The notes under the pieces are model-generated. The model was not told the origin of the DNA and made no database searches. It saw only the letters and a list, made by a program, of their open reading frames with translations. Of a stretch of DNA of 64,000 nucleotides, positions 17,544 to 26,116 are shown in pieces. Every line of letters starts with the position of its first letter. The stretch's first letter is position 1. Origin of the DNA: Clostridia bacterium (GTDB taxonomy: Bacteria > Bacillota > Clostridia > Oscillospirales > Acutalibacteraceae); NCBI GenBank assembly GCA_017626295.1, contig JAGAJB010000022.1, positions 1 to 64,000 of the forward strand. Direction: 5' to 3'. A program made the translations under genes and the position numbers.

Positions 17544-17568
17544 ATGTCAATTTTCTCCCAATGCCTCG
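17544..17568 (-). promoter_or_regulatory. Third copy of the ECF-type motif (site c)
   Basis: Minus strand: CGAGG (17568-17564), 14 nt, TGACATATATA from 17549. It would fire leftward, antisense to the sigma operon tail; no minus-strand gene follows for over 2 kb. It shares extra flanking bases (GCATT after CGAGG and TATGAGAAGA downstream) with site d, so the two are related by duplication. Confidence 0.45.
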
Positions 17569-17596
17569 CATATTTTTTCAAAAAAATTTGATTTTT

Positions 17597-17905
17597 TTAT
17601 TTTTTCATATTATCAGCAAGGGAAATCAGTAATTTTATTTGCTCATTTGTAAGCTTTTTACAGGCATTTATTAAATCAGGGATGCTGTCAGGACTTTTTT
17701 GTTCATAGTCAAAAAATTCACAAGGAGTTATATTAAAATACTCGCATATTGAGAAAAACACAGTCATAGAGGGAAATGCTTTTCCGTTCTCAATATGGTT
17801 TATGTAATTCTCGCTTTGACCGAGAGTCAGACTCATATCCCTTGCAGATACGCCCTTATTATTTCGCAATTCTATCATTCTGTTTTTAAATTTTTCATTG
17901 CTCAT
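17597..17905 (-). CDS. XRE-family helix-turn-helix regulator
   Basis: A 102-residue DNA-binding protein with an N-terminal Cro/C1 helix-turn-helix (about 5-60; motifs MIELRNNKGVSARDMSLTLG and ENYINHIENGKAFPS) and a short helical tail (about 70-102). AAAGGTGAT precedes ATG 17905; the GTG at 17914 falls inside this ribosome site and is not the start. It is divergent from the SLOG-like gene and probably regulates it or itself. Confidence 0.85.
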   Translation of the reverse strand: MSNEKFKNRMIELRNNKGVSARDMSLTLGQSENYINHIENGKAFPSMTVFFSICEYFNITPCEFFDYEQKSPDSIPDLINACKKLTNEQIKLLISLADNMKK

Positions 17906-17950
17906 TTTTATCACCTTTCTATTTTTAATTTATGCAATATATTTAAATAA

Positions 17951-17979
17951 TTGACTTACAACATTCTTTTGTGTATTAT
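17951..17979 (+). promoter_or_regulatory. Promoter of the SLOG-like gene
   Basis: TTGACT (17951-17956), 17 bp and TATTAT (17974-17979), close to consensus, giving a transcript start near 17986. Confidence 0.65.
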
Positions 17980-18014
17980 TTAATCTATAAACATTCGTTT
18001 TGTGTGGTGTTTTT

Positions 18015-18473
18015 GTGGATAATACATGTTGTTTTTTCGGACACAGAGAAGTGTTTGATTCGGTTGGTTTAAACGTTTATGAAAAAATATGTGATTTAAT
18101 AGAAAACCAAAATATTACTACCTTTATTGTTGGCGATTACGGTGATTTTGACAGAGTAACCGCCGCAATGGTAAGAAAAGCCAAGAAAAAATATAATAAT
18201 ATAAAGTTGATTCTGATAAGACCGTATTTTTCAAACGAACTGAACACCAATAAAGATTATTACGCTATGCTCTATGATGACATAATAATCCCCGTTGAAT
18301 TGGCAAACGTACATTTCAAAAACGCTATAAGAAAAAGAAACGAATGGATGATTGACAACAGTCAATATATAATTTTTTATGTAAGGCGTAATTACGGCGG
18401 TGCTTACACAGCACTGCGATATGTTCAATTGAAAGAAAAAAGTTTTTGTAATATGGCTGATAAAGAATCATAA
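18015..18473 (+). CDS. SLOG-superfamily (DUF1273-like) protein
   Basis: About 152 residues. The N-terminus CCFFGHREVF and the later GDYGDFDRVTAAMVRKAKKK match the SLOG Rossmann-like fold, in which a CxxGHR motif and a G-x-G-x-x-D-x-x-A motif line a nucleotide-binding pocket. SLOG proteins bind or make nucleotide-derived ligands, and some belong to defence or signalling systems. I chose GTG 18015, because the TTG at 18000 lies before the conserved start; no strong ribosome site is visible. Divergent partner: the XRE regulator. The family call is moderate; the ligand is unknown. Confidence 0.65.
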   Translation: MDNTCCFFGHREVFDSVGLNVYEKICDLIENQNITTFIVGDYGDFDRVTAAMVRKAKKKYNNIKLILIRPYFSNELNTNKDYYAMLYDDIIIPVELANVHFKNAIRKRNEWMIDNSQYIIFYVRRNYGGAYTALRYVQLKEKSFCNMADKES

Positions 18474-18494
18474 ATTTTCTTCTCATATATATAT

Positions 18495-18519
18495 ATGACA
18501 GTTTTTATAAAATGCTTCG
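18495..18519 (-). promoter_or_regulatory. Fourth copy of the ECF-type motif (site d)
   Basis: Minus strand: CGAAG (18519-18515), 14 nt, TGTCATATATA from 18500. It would read antisense across the SLOG-like gene toward the XRE gene, which starts about 580 nt further on. Confidence 0.45.
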
Positions 18520-18553
18520 GAAAATTTTTAAAAATTTTAATGAAATAGAATAA

Positions 18554-19200
18554 GACAGGGGCCGGTTCTGTGTCTTATCCCCAAACTACATTTGTCGCCA
18601 AATTTCGTATTTTTATCATATAATATTTTTTAATTCTCGTTAATATTATTCACTAATATATTAAACATGAATAGAGAAGAAACATCAATTATCGTAGGGT
18701 TTAGGCTTGCCTAAACCGCACATACACAGTTGGGTAACGCTAAGCCGTACCTCCTTGCGCAAGGAAGGAGGGGAACCACCTTTCCGTTGATTTTTTTTGC
18801 AAAATATAGTTTCAAGCGTGGCTTAATTTATTTGTAATATTAAGTTCGGCAGGTGGTGGAGAATCCCTATCGCCTACCTTATTCAATAAATTAACTTAGA
18901 AGGACTCTCCACCGCCCGATAGAGTTAATCATTTAGGTAAATAACAACTCGCTTTGTAATAAAATTTTTGAAACAACATAGTAAATGGCGGTCCCCCTCT
19001 CTCCTTGCGCAGAGAGGTAGATCAAACAATAACTTTGTCGTTTCGCGGCAAGGGCGAGCCCTTACCCTACAATTGTGTATTGTTTACCGTACGGTTGTGT
19101 GTTGTTTTTATAAAAATTGTATAATAGAAAAGGGCAGTTTGTGACTAAATTAATCACAAACCGCCCTTAATTCATTTGTAAAAGTTTAAACGTTGGTATT
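18554..19200. repeat. Repeat element R2 with left terminal repeat
   Basis: The gap between 18474 and 19229 has no gene. From 18554 it starts with the terminal sequence GACAGGGG...TTCTGTGTC (21 bp), the reverse complement of the end of R1 apart from one base. It then holds the AATTATCGTAGGGTTTAGG block, the CCTTGCGCAAGG palindrome and one copy of the 115-bp unit, an inverted partner GGACTCTCCACCGCCC, and the terminal hairpin. Most of its right two thirds is nearly identical to 7079-7620. Confidence 0.75.
19130..19168. terminator. Repeat-borne terminator hairpin
   Basis: AAGGGCAGTTTGTGA (19130-19144) pairs with TCACAAACCGCCCTT (19154-19168). It lies about 60 nt beyond the stop codon of the MFS gene on the minus strand and is followed there by TTTTCTATTATA. 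Confidence 0.6.
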
Positions 19201-19228
19201 AAAGGTTTTCAAGATTACTGACCGAAAA

Positions 19229-20461
19229 TCACATAACTGTTCTTGCATTATCAATTTTTTCATCGTTCTTTCCCCCGCCTGATTTTGAAATTTTTTTCAT
19301 AACGAAAAGTGAAATTATCATAAGTATCGGGAAAATTACGGCGGCGAAGACACCGCGTTTAATGTCATCGTTTAATATATCTGTGGCTATTCCTACAACG
19401 GTGGGTCCGAAAGAACAGCCGAAGTCACCTGCTAAAGCAAGGAATGCGAACATTGCCGTTCCGCCTTTCGGGAAACTTTCGGAAGCAAGTGAAAATGCAC
19501 CGGGCCACATAACACCCACGGCAAAACCGCACATTGCACATCCTACCAATGAAAATGCGGCATTCCCCGAAAACGACGCTATAACGTAGGATAAAATGCA
19601 CAGCACCGAACACGCGGTCATATATTTTGTAAGATTTACTTTTTCGCTTATCTTTGAATAAACCACACGGGAAACACCCATTGTTACTGCAAATAAACTG
19701 GGGCCCGCAAGGTCGCCGACTGTTTTGGAAACATTAAGACCCGCTTCAGCAAAGGTGGAAGCCCACTGACTCATACCCTGTTCGGATGCACCTGCGCAAA
19801 CCATAACGAGTATAAAAAGTAAAAATTGCTTTGAAGAAAACAGTTTTTTAATGGGTATTTGTTCCCCTTCCTCTGTAAGCGGTGCAATGGGAACCTTTGC
19901 AAAATAGAAAGTATTTAAAAACGGAATTACTGCCCAAAGAAGTGCAAGAATACGCCAATTTTCTATACCGAAAACGGTAAAGAACAAAGTAGACAAAAGC
20001 ACTACGAACAAGTGACCCCAACAGTAAAAAGAATGGAGTAAACTCATTGCCGCTTTCTTCGCTTTTATGGGGCAGACTTCAACAATGGGACTTACTAAAA
20101 CCTCAATAAGACCGCCACCTAAAGCGTACAACAAAATTGAAATCAGAAGTCCGTAATATGGGTCGGGCAATAAAGACGGAAAAATACCAAGTCCTGCTAT
20201 ACCTAACGCAGAGAAAAGTTGCGCCGCGACTATACATTTTCTGTACCCGATTTTGTCAACAACTTTCGCTGCGATTACATCCACAACCAACTGAAAAAGA
20301 AAGTTGATGGTAATAAGCGAAGTGATTTTTTCAAGAGGTATGCCGAATTCACTTCTGAAAGTCAGAAATAAGAGGGGCGCAAAATTATTGACTATCGCCT
20401 GAACAACATAACCGAAGTAACAGGCAAACACAGTATGATTGTAATTATTTTTAACTGACAT
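19229..20461 (-). CDS. MFS transporter
   Basis: A 411-residue major facilitator superfamily permease with about 12 hydrophobic helices. After helix 2 it has the loop AAKVVDKIGYRKC, a form of the G-x-x-x-D-(R/K)-x-G-(R/K)-(R/K) signature, and a Gly-rich helix with YALGGGLIEVLVSP. It resembles fucose/sugar-type permeases, though the substrate is not fixed by sequence. The frame extends to 20527, but ATG 20461 comes one base after the stop codon of the DUF6171-like gene and gives the usual N-terminus. It is in an operon with the GH51 enzyme and so may import an arabinose-containing sugar. Confidence 0.85.
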   Translation of the reverse strand: MSVKNNYNHTVFACYFGYVVQAIVNNFAPLLFLTFRSEFGIPLEKITSLITINFLFQLVVDVIAAKVVDKIGYRKCIVAAQLFSALGIAGLGIFPSLLPDPYYGLLISILLYALGGGLIEVLVSPIVEVCPIKAKKAAMSLLHSFYCWGHLFVVLLSTLFFTVFGIENWRILALLWAVIPFLNTFYFAKVPIAPLTEEGEQIPIKKLFSSKQFLLFILVMVCAGASEQGMSQWASTFAEAGLNVSKTVGDLAGPSLFAVTMGVSRVVYSKISEKVNLTKYMTACSVLCILSYVIASFSGNAAFSLVGCAMCGFAVGVMWPGAFSLASESFPKGGTAMFAFLALAGDFGCSFGPTVVGIATDILNDDIKRGVFAAVIFPILMIISLFVMKKISKSGGGKNDEKIDNARTVM

Positions 20462-20462
20462 T

Positions 20463-20717
20463 TTACCACTTTCTGTCCGAAACATTGGGACACTTTTGTT
20501 TTTTGAACGCCGCCCTGAACTCAACATAACAACCGCATTTCATACATACACCTGAAATGAGATTATCACAACTTTTGCATTTTTTAAGGCGTTCATTGTA
20601 AACTTCACTTTCGCATTTTTCTTCGGGCGAAAGTTTATCTATTTTTTCTTTTATGCTTTCAAGCATACCGCCCTCCGCACTTTCAAGAAGAAGGCATCGT
20701 TTACATTCCTGTTTCAT
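20463..20717 (-). CDS. DUF6171-like Cys-rich small protein
   Basis: 84 residues with CKRC near the N-terminus and a zinc-ribbon-like group CKSCDNLISGVCMKCGCY followed by KQKCPNV, which matches DUF6171-type proteins. Probably binds zinc or iron; function unknown. Its ATG overlaps the GH51 stop codon by one base and its own stop is one base before the MFS start, so the three genes are translated as a coupled unit. Confidence 0.75.
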   Translation of the reverse strand: MKQECKRCLLLESAEGGMLESIKEKIDKLSPEEKCESEVYNERLKKCKSCDNLISGVCMKCGCYVEFRAAFKKQKCPNVSDRKW

Positions 20718-22186
20718 TACTTAATTATAAATTTCACAACACTGCAAGGGGGAATATTTGCAACAAAACCGTCGTCAGTTAAACTGTAATCTGTGAAAAC
20801 CGCAGTTTTAACGACATCTTTGTTATCAAACGTATTGTAATCCCTTGCGTTACCTGTTACAATTTCCGCTTCCACAGAAGAAATTTCTGTATCTGCTATC
20901 TGGCATTTAATTTCGTAACTCTCAGTAAGTGAAGCGTTTGAAATTGTGGAAATTATAGTTCCGTTTTCGTCAACAGATGCACTTTCAGTAAGCACGGGGG
21001 TCTTTTTATCGTCGAGATAATCTGTTGTAATGAAACTTCCGAGAAGTGTATTTTCAGCGTGTGACTTGAACATTCTGAAAATATGGTATGTAGGTGTAAG
21101 AAGCATATCTTCACCGTCTGTAAAGATAACCGACTGAAGAACGTTAACCGTCTGTGCAATATTTGCCATTTTTACGCGGTCGGAATGTTTATTGAAAATA
21201 TTAAGAGTTAAACCGGCAACAAGAGCATCGCGCATTGTACTTTGCTGATAAAGGAAACCAGGGTTTGTACCCTCTTCAACGTCAAACCAAGTACCCCATT
21301 CATCAACTATTAGGTCTACCCTTTTGTCAGGGTCGTATCTGTTCATAATCTCAGTATGACGGCGAACGAGTTCTTCCATTCTGTATGCTTTGGAAATTGT
21401 AGTGTAATACTCTTCGTCAGTATAATCAGTTGCCTTACCCTTATTATTCCAATTACCCGGAATTGTGTAATAATGAAGCGATATACCGTTCATTTTATTA
21501 CCCGCAATACGCATTACTTCTGCCGTCCAGTTAAAGTCAAAATCACTTGCACCGCAACCGATTCTGTAAATGCGGTTATCGGGGTCATAATCCCTCACAT
21601 AAGTCTGATAACGTCTGTATTCATTGGCATAGTATTCGGGGTGCATATTACCTCCGCAACCCCAGTTTTCGTTACCAACACCGAAGTATTTAACTTTCCA
21701 GGGCTTTTCTCTGCCGTTCTTTTTACGAAGTTCACTCATAGGTGATAAACCGTCAAAGGTCATATACTCTATCCATTCGCTCATTTCACGGACAGTTCCG
21801 CTACCCATATTACCGTTAACGTAGGCATCGCAACCTATCTGCTCGCAAAGTTCAAAAAACTCGTGTGTGCCGAAAGAATTATCTTCAACAACACCACCCC
21901 AATGGGTGTTAATCATTTTCTTTCTTGACTCTTTAGGGCCTATGCCGTCTTGCCAATGGTATTCGTCAGCAAAACATCCGCCGGGCCAACGAAGAACAGG
22001 AAGTCCCATTTCTTTAAGAGCGTTTACAACATCTGTTCGCATACCTTTTACGTTAGGGATTGGTGAATCCTCGCCAACAAATGTACCCTCGTAGATGCAT
22101 CTGCCGAGATGCTCCGAAAATGTGCCGTATATATCTTTACTGATTTTTGAGATTTTTTGATTAGGGTTAATAAGATATTTTTCCAA
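20717..22186 (-). CDS. Alpha-L-arabinofuranosidase, glycoside hydrolase family 51
   Basis: A 489-residue intracellular enzyme (no signal peptide) that removes terminal alpha-L-arabinofuranose from arabinan or arabinoxylan oligosaccharides. The (beta/alpha)8 barrel shows [20 protein letters not shown], the acid/base Glu in [11 protein letters not shown] and the nucleophile Glu in VDEWGTW, followed by the C-terminal beta-sandwich (about 390-489). Length is typical for GH51. AGAGGTG stands at the right distance from TTG 22186; the GTG at 22195 lies inside that ribosome site. It leads an operon with the DUF6171-like and MFS genes. Confidence 0.93.
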   Translation of the reverse strand: MEKYLINPNQKISKISKDIYGTFSEHLGRCIYEGTFVGEDSPIPNVKGMRTDVVNALKEMGLPVLRWPGGCFADEYHWQDGIGPKESRKKMINTHWGGVVEDNSFGTHEFFELCEQIGCDAYVNGNMGSGTVREMSEWIEYMTFDGLSPMSELRKKNGREKPWKVKYFGVGNENWGCGGNMHPEYYANEYRRYQTYVRDYDPDNRIYRIGCGASDFDFNWTAEVMRIAGNKMNGISLHYYTIPGNWNNKGKATDYTDEEYYTTISKAYRMEELVRRHTEIMNRYDPDKRVDLIVDEWGTWFDVEEGTNPGFLYQQSTMRDALVAGLTLNIFNKHSDRVKMANIAQTVNVLQSVIFTDGEDMLLTPTYHIFRMFKSHAENTLLGSFITTDYLDDKKTPVLTESASVDENGTIISTISNASLTESYEIKCQIADTEISSVEAEIVTGNARDYNTFDNKDVVKTAVFTDYSLTDDGFVANIPPCSVVKFIIK

Positions 22187-22507
22187 AAAAATCACCTCTG
22201 AGCGTGTTTGATTTATGATAACATATTACGACAAATAATTTCAATAAAAAGAAGAAAAAACACCATAAGAATACATCCGTGAATATTCACATAAATATTA
22301 TATTGCTCTTATTTTATACCCTGTTTTTCACTTAATTGACATAATGAATGTATAAATTTACACGGAGATTGTTAAACAACAGACAATGTGAATGGCTATT
22401 CACCGCGGTTTGCAGGGATTTGTTTCCACTTTTTGCAAAAAAAGTTTTTTGAGTAAATATCCATTTTTGTTTATCCTTACAATATTTTTTTACACGTTAT
22501 AAATTTA

Positions 22508-22536
22508 TTGCATTTTGGTTTTTAGTGGTATAAAAT
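22508..22536 (+). promoter_or_regulatory. Promoter and 5' hairpin of gdhA
   Basis: TTGCAT (22508-22513), 17 bp and TAAAAT (22531-22536). The leader is about 110 nt and ends in a small hairpin TGTTGC-TAAA-GCAACA (22621-22636) directly before the ribosome site AAAGGAG. The rest of the 460-nt gap (22187-22500) is A/T-rich, and I see no gene or known leader there. Confidence 0.6.
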
Positions 22537-22652
22537 AATCAGCGTAATATTTTGCCGTATTATATAACAATACTAACCTTGTTGTCGTTTTTAAGGTTTT
22601 TTGTTATAGATAAGCGACAGTGTTGCTAAAGCAACAAAAGGAGTGTCTTACA

Positions 22653-23996
22653 ATGAATTATATCCAGAACACAATTGATGCAGTTGCAAAAAAACATGCT
22701 AACGAACCCGAGTTCGTACAGACAGTTACAGAAGTGTTAACCTCTCTTGCACCTGTTATCGAACAACATCCCGAATATGAAAAAGCCGCTTTGCTTGAAA
22801 GAATGGTTGAACCCGAAAGACAGATTTCTTTCCGCGTTACTTGGGTTGACGATAACGGCAAAGTTCAGGTAAACACAGGTTACAGAGTACAGTTTAACGG
22901 CGCTATCGGTCCTTACAAGGGCGGTCTTCGTTTCCATCCCTCTGTTTACATCGGTATTATGAAATTCCTCGCTTTCGAGCAGACATTCAAAAACAGCCTT
23001 ACAGGTCTCCCCATCGGTGGCGGTAAGGGTGGCTCCGACTTCGACCCCAGAGGCAAGAGCGATGCAGAAATCCTTCGTTTCTGCCAAAGTTTTATGACAG
23101 AACTTTACAGACACATCGGCCCCGACGTTGACGTTCCCGCAGGTGACATCGGTGTTGGCGGCAGAGAAATCGGCTACCTCTACGGTCAGTACAGAAGAAT
23201 CCGCGGTGCATTTGAAAACGGCGTTCTCACTGGTAAGGGTCTTTCATACGGCGGTTCGCTTATCAGACCCGAAGCAACAGGCTACGGCGCTACATACTAC
23301 GCAGTTGAAATGTTCAAACATTTCGGCGAGGACATCAAAGGCAAAACCTTCGCTATCTCCGGTTTCGGTAACGTTGCCTGGGGTGTTGCAAAGAAGGTTG
23401 CAGAACTCGGCGGTAAAGTTGTTACTATCTCCGGTCCCGACGGTTACATTTATGATAAAGACGGTATTGTTACCGATGAAAAAATCGACTATATGCTCGA
23501 AATGCGTGCTTCAGGCCGTGATAGAGTTCAGGATTATGCTGACAAATTCGGTGTTGAGTTCCACGCAGGCGAAAAACCCTGGGGTGTAAAAGTTGACGTT
23601 GCAATGCCTTGCGCTACACAGAACGAAATCAATATGGACGAAGCAAAGAAAATCGTTGCTAACGGCGTGCAGTACTACATCGAAGTTGCAAATATGCCCA
23701 CAACAAACGATGCTCTTGAATACCTTAAAGAAAACTGCAAAACAGTTGCTCCCTCAAAGGCTGTTAATGCCGGTGGTGTTGCAGTTTCTGCACTCGAAAT
23801 GAGCCAGAACTCAATGAGATACAGTTGGACTTCCGAAGAAGTTGACGAAAAACTCAAACAGATTATGAAAAATATTCACGACAATTCCGCTGCTGCTGCT
23901 GAAAAATACGGCCTCGGTTATGACCTTGTTGCAGGTGCAAACATTGCAGGTTTCGTAAAAGTTGCAGACGCTATGATGGCTCAGGGACTTATATAA
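22653..23996 (+). CDS. gdhA: NADP-type glutamate dehydrogenase
   Basis: 447 residues, the usual length of the hexameric NADP-dependent enzyme that interconverts 2-oxoglutarate plus ammonia and glutamate. Visible motifs: KGGLRFHPSVY, the catalytic lysine region LPIGGGKGGSDFDPRGK, VPAGDIGVGGREIGYLYGQY and the dinucleotide loop FGNVAWG. The start is ATG 22653 behind AAAGGAG, not the TTG 30 nt earlier. Transcribed alone, with its own terminator. Strong codon bias and a strong ribosome site suggest high expression, consistent with ammonia assimilation or supply of glutamate to the aminotransferase in this window. Confidence 0.97.
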   Translation: MNYIQNTIDAVAKKHANEPEFVQTVTEVLTSLAPVIEQHPEYEKAALLERMVEPERQISFRVTWVDDNGKVQVNTGYRVQFNGAIGPYKGGLRFHPSVYIGIMKFLAFEQTFKNSLTGLPIGGGKGGSDFDPRGKSDAEILRFCQSFMTELYRHIGPDVDVPAGDIGVGGREIGYLYGQYRRIRGAFENGVLTGKGLSYGGSLIRPEATGYGATYYAVEMFKHFGEDIKGKTFAISGFGNVAWGVAKKVAELGGKVVTISGPDGYIYDKDGIVTDEKIDYMLEMRASGRDRVQDYADKFGVEFHAGEKPWGVKVDVAMPCATQNEINMDEAKKIVANGVQYYIEVANMPTTNDALEYLKENCKTVAPSKAVNAGGVAVSALEMSQNSMRYSWTSEEVDEKLKQIMKNIHDNSAAAAEKYGLGYDLVAGANIAGFVKVADAMMAQGLI

Positions 23997-24006
23997 CAAA
24001 AAAATT

Positions 24007-24049
24007 AAAGGGTCTGATGAAAGTTTAAAACTTTCATCAGACCCTTTTT
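24007..24049. terminator. Bidirectional terminator after gdhA
   Basis: A nearly 20-bp stem from AAAGGGTCTGATGAAAGTTT and its complement, ending in a T-run. It separates gdhA from the convergent aconitase X genes. Confidence 0.93.
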
Positions 24050-24060
24050 ATTCTGCAAAT

Positions 24061-24513
24061 TTAATCACAAATTTCGACTGTGCCGTCGGGATAAACTTTA
24101 ATCTTATCACCTGTTTTAACAGTGTTAAGGAATTCTTCGCCGAGGCAGTCAACTGTGGGCATGGGAGTGTCGGTCCATACAGAACCGAGTATGCAACCTG
24201 CTGCTGCAAGTGAGTCGATATGCTCTGAGAAAAGCATGCAAGCAGGACTTTTGCCCATAACCTTTGCACAATAAAGAACCATGCCACCGGTTGTAGAACC
24301 GATTGTCTGAGGAAGGCAAAGTGCTGAACCGCCCATGGGTTTTTCAAAAATATCAGCGTTGTTCTGGTCACCGCATTTTGCAGTTTTATCCTCAGGTTTG
24401 TCAAACTGTAATGCAGTCTGGAAAGATGCAAGTGTATTAAAACCGCCGTGTGAAACGAGAGCAGTTGCTTCTGCTGTACCCGGTACTACGGGACGTCCTT
24501 TAAATGTTTTCAT
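24061..24513 (-). CDS. Aconitase X swivel (small) subunit
   Basis: 150 residues matching the DUF126/aconitase X swivel domain, with GRPVVPGTAEATALVS near the start and GSTTGGMVLYCAK and GSVWTDTPMPTVDC later. With the large subunit it forms a heterodimeric dehydratase. Characterised bacterial forms dehydrate cis-3-hydroxy-L-proline, archaeal ones mevalonate 5-phosphate; gut Clostridia most plausibly use the former. It starts one base after the stop of the large subunit gene. Confidence 0.88.
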   Translation of the reverse strand: MKTFKGRPVVPGTAEATALVSHGGFNTLASFQTALQFDKPEDKTAKCGDQNNADIFEKPMGGSALCLPQTIGSTTGGMVLYCAKVMGKSPACMLFSEHIDSLAAAGCILGSVWTDTPMPTVDCLGEEFLNTVKTGDKIKVYPDGTVEICD

Positions 24514-24514
24514 C

Positions 24515-25801
24515 TTATTTTGCCCCCTTTGTGATTATATCAAGAATCTCTTCACTAGTGTAGTAACGAGATGTTGTGTATGTACGAAGTTTGTTGGAGT
24601 TAGTAATAACTCTACCCATTTTTGCTAAGGGGTTATTCATATACATAAGAGGACAAATATAACTGAGAGTTACACCTGTTGCAGCAAGTTTTGCGGCATA
24701 CTCTGTTTTATTGAATTCATCGCAAACTGCGGGAGCAGCAGTAAATACTGTAGGAATGGTAACTTTCTTCTTCCCACTCTTTTTGAGACCTTCACATACG
24801 TTGTCGGTCCACTCTTTAAGCTGCTGAAGTGAAAGATGAGGACAACCTACAAAGCAAAGTTGAGGAGCCTTATCGGGCTTTTTCCACATAACAGGATAAG
24901 AATTTTTAACTCTTTCAAGTTCTGCATCGTCGATAACGTAAACCTGAGCATTTTCTGCAATAAGGCTTTCACCCATTTCAACTGCTTCGGGGGTAAGACC
25001 TTCAATATGGTAAAGACCAACCGCACCGTTTGAAGCAGTGGCAGCACCGAAGTCTTTAAGGTATGCTTTTGCATCGTCATCAAGTTCTGTGCCGATCCAG
25101 TCGGTAAGACCTTTAACGTAAGGAACATCTTCCATAACTTTCATACCGATAGCGCTACCGAGAACCTGTGCTTCGGGTTTCTTTTTACATTTAACTTCAA
25201 CAATCCAGGTTGCTTTTCTGCCCTCATCGGTAACAAGACCGAAGTAAGGAACAAAACCTGCAATTGAACCGAAAAGTTCAATAATACCGGAGTTACGGTT
25301 GCAACGAGCACCGAGAACAGAGTTTGCATAAACAACTGCACTTGATTCAGCCCATGAAAGAATGTCACCTTTCTTGGGAAGGTTGCCGACCTCGTTCATA
25401 TAGCAAGTACAAGTATAAGCCTCGTCACTTACAAGACCTAACTTTCTGAGTTGTTCATCATAACTGTCTTGCTTAGTGTACATAAATTTGTTGAAAACAA
25501 GGTTTTTTGCAAAGTTTGAAGGTACCTTGGGATCAACAGGCTTGGGGTCAACAGAGAATTTCTGTTTTGAAGAAAGACCTGCATCAATAAGTTGCTGCAT
25601 AAGGTCATAAACAGGAGTCATAACCTTAAGACCGAAACTTGTAACAAGGTGACCCATTTCGCTTGTAACAGGAATCATTTTTGTTGCACCGAATGCTTCA
25701 CCGTACATAACAAGGGTCTTTACAACCTTTGCCATTGTTTCCCCCTGTTCGCCGTTAAGTAAGGCGAGTTGTTCGGGAGTTAATTCCATTTTGTAGTCCA
25801 T
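24515..25801 (-). CDS. Aconitase X catalytic (large) subunit
   Basis: 428 residues of the DUF521/aconitase X catalytic domain. Seen: LTPEQLALLNGEQGE at the N-terminus, TCTCYMNEVGNLP, SSAVVYANSVLGARCNRN and FVGCPHLS, the cysteine-bearing segments expected to hold the metal or iron-sulfur centre. Probable dehydratase acting on a hydroxyproline-type substrate; the exact substrate cannot be read from sequence. ATG 25801 has the AGAAAGGATG ribosome site; the frame runs on to 25837 without one. It is first in a two-gene operon with the swivel subunit. Confidence 0.88.
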   Translation of the reverse strand: MDYKMELTPEQLALLNGEQGETMAKVVKTLVMYGEAFGATKMIPVTSEMGHLVTSFGLKVMTPVYDLMQQLIDAGLSSKQKFSVDPKPVDPKVPSNFAKNLVFNKFMYTKQDSYDEQLRKLGLVSDEAYTCTCYMNEVGNLPKKGDILSWAESSAVVYANSVLGARCNRNSGIIELFGSIAGFVPYFGLVTDEGRKATWIVEVKCKKKPEAQVLGSAIGMKVMEDVPYVKGLTDWIGTELDDDAKAYLKDFGAATASNGAVGLYHIEGLTPEAVEMGESLIAENAQVYVIDDAELERVKNSYPVMWKKPDKAPQLCFVGCPHLSLQQLKEWTDNVCEGLKKSGKKKVTIPTVFTAAPAVCDEFNKTEYAAKLAATGVTLSYICPLMYMNNPLAKMGRVITNSNKLRTYTTSRYYTSEEILDIITKGAK

Positions 25802-25904
25802 TATATTCATCCTTTCTTGAATTACGGTTTCATACACATTTCATTGTAACACAAATCATATAAAATGCAAACTTTTTTTGTTAAAAAGATAACATTTTAG
25901 TCAC

Positions 25905-26034
25905 AAAAAGGGAAGTTTGTGACTAAATCCATCACAAACCGCCCTTAATTCATTTGTTAAAAAACGCTTGAATCGTTGATTATAAATGGATGTTTTTTGC
26001 TATCCGTCAATCATAGGGCACACCGTCCCCTGTC
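25905..26034. repeat. Repeat family copy R4 (right end)
   Basis: Holds the hairpin (25908-25946), the AATTCATTTGTTAAAAAACGCTT tail and, at 26016-26034, the terminal sequence with CCGTCCCCTGTC seen at the right end of R1. With R3 it brackets the two-gene island at 26.1-27.9 kb. Confidence 0.7.
25908..25946. terminator. Repeat-borne terminator hairpin
   Basis: AAGGGAAGTTTGTGA pairs with TCACAAACCGCCCTT with two mismatches. It lies in the 280-nt gap 3' of the exported protein gene ending at 26117. Confidence 0.5.
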
Positions 26035-26116
26035 TTGCCTAACCTTTTATTACTAGTATTGAGGGAACACGATTCATTAAACAACAGATTTGGCTTTAAA
26101 TTTATCCTATGTAATA

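Noticed and set aside
18300-18470. Short minus-strand frame starting just downstream of site d
   Set aside because: A frame of about 50 codons opens at a suitable distance, but it is fully antisense to the SLOG-like gene, has no ribosome site and looks like a shadow.
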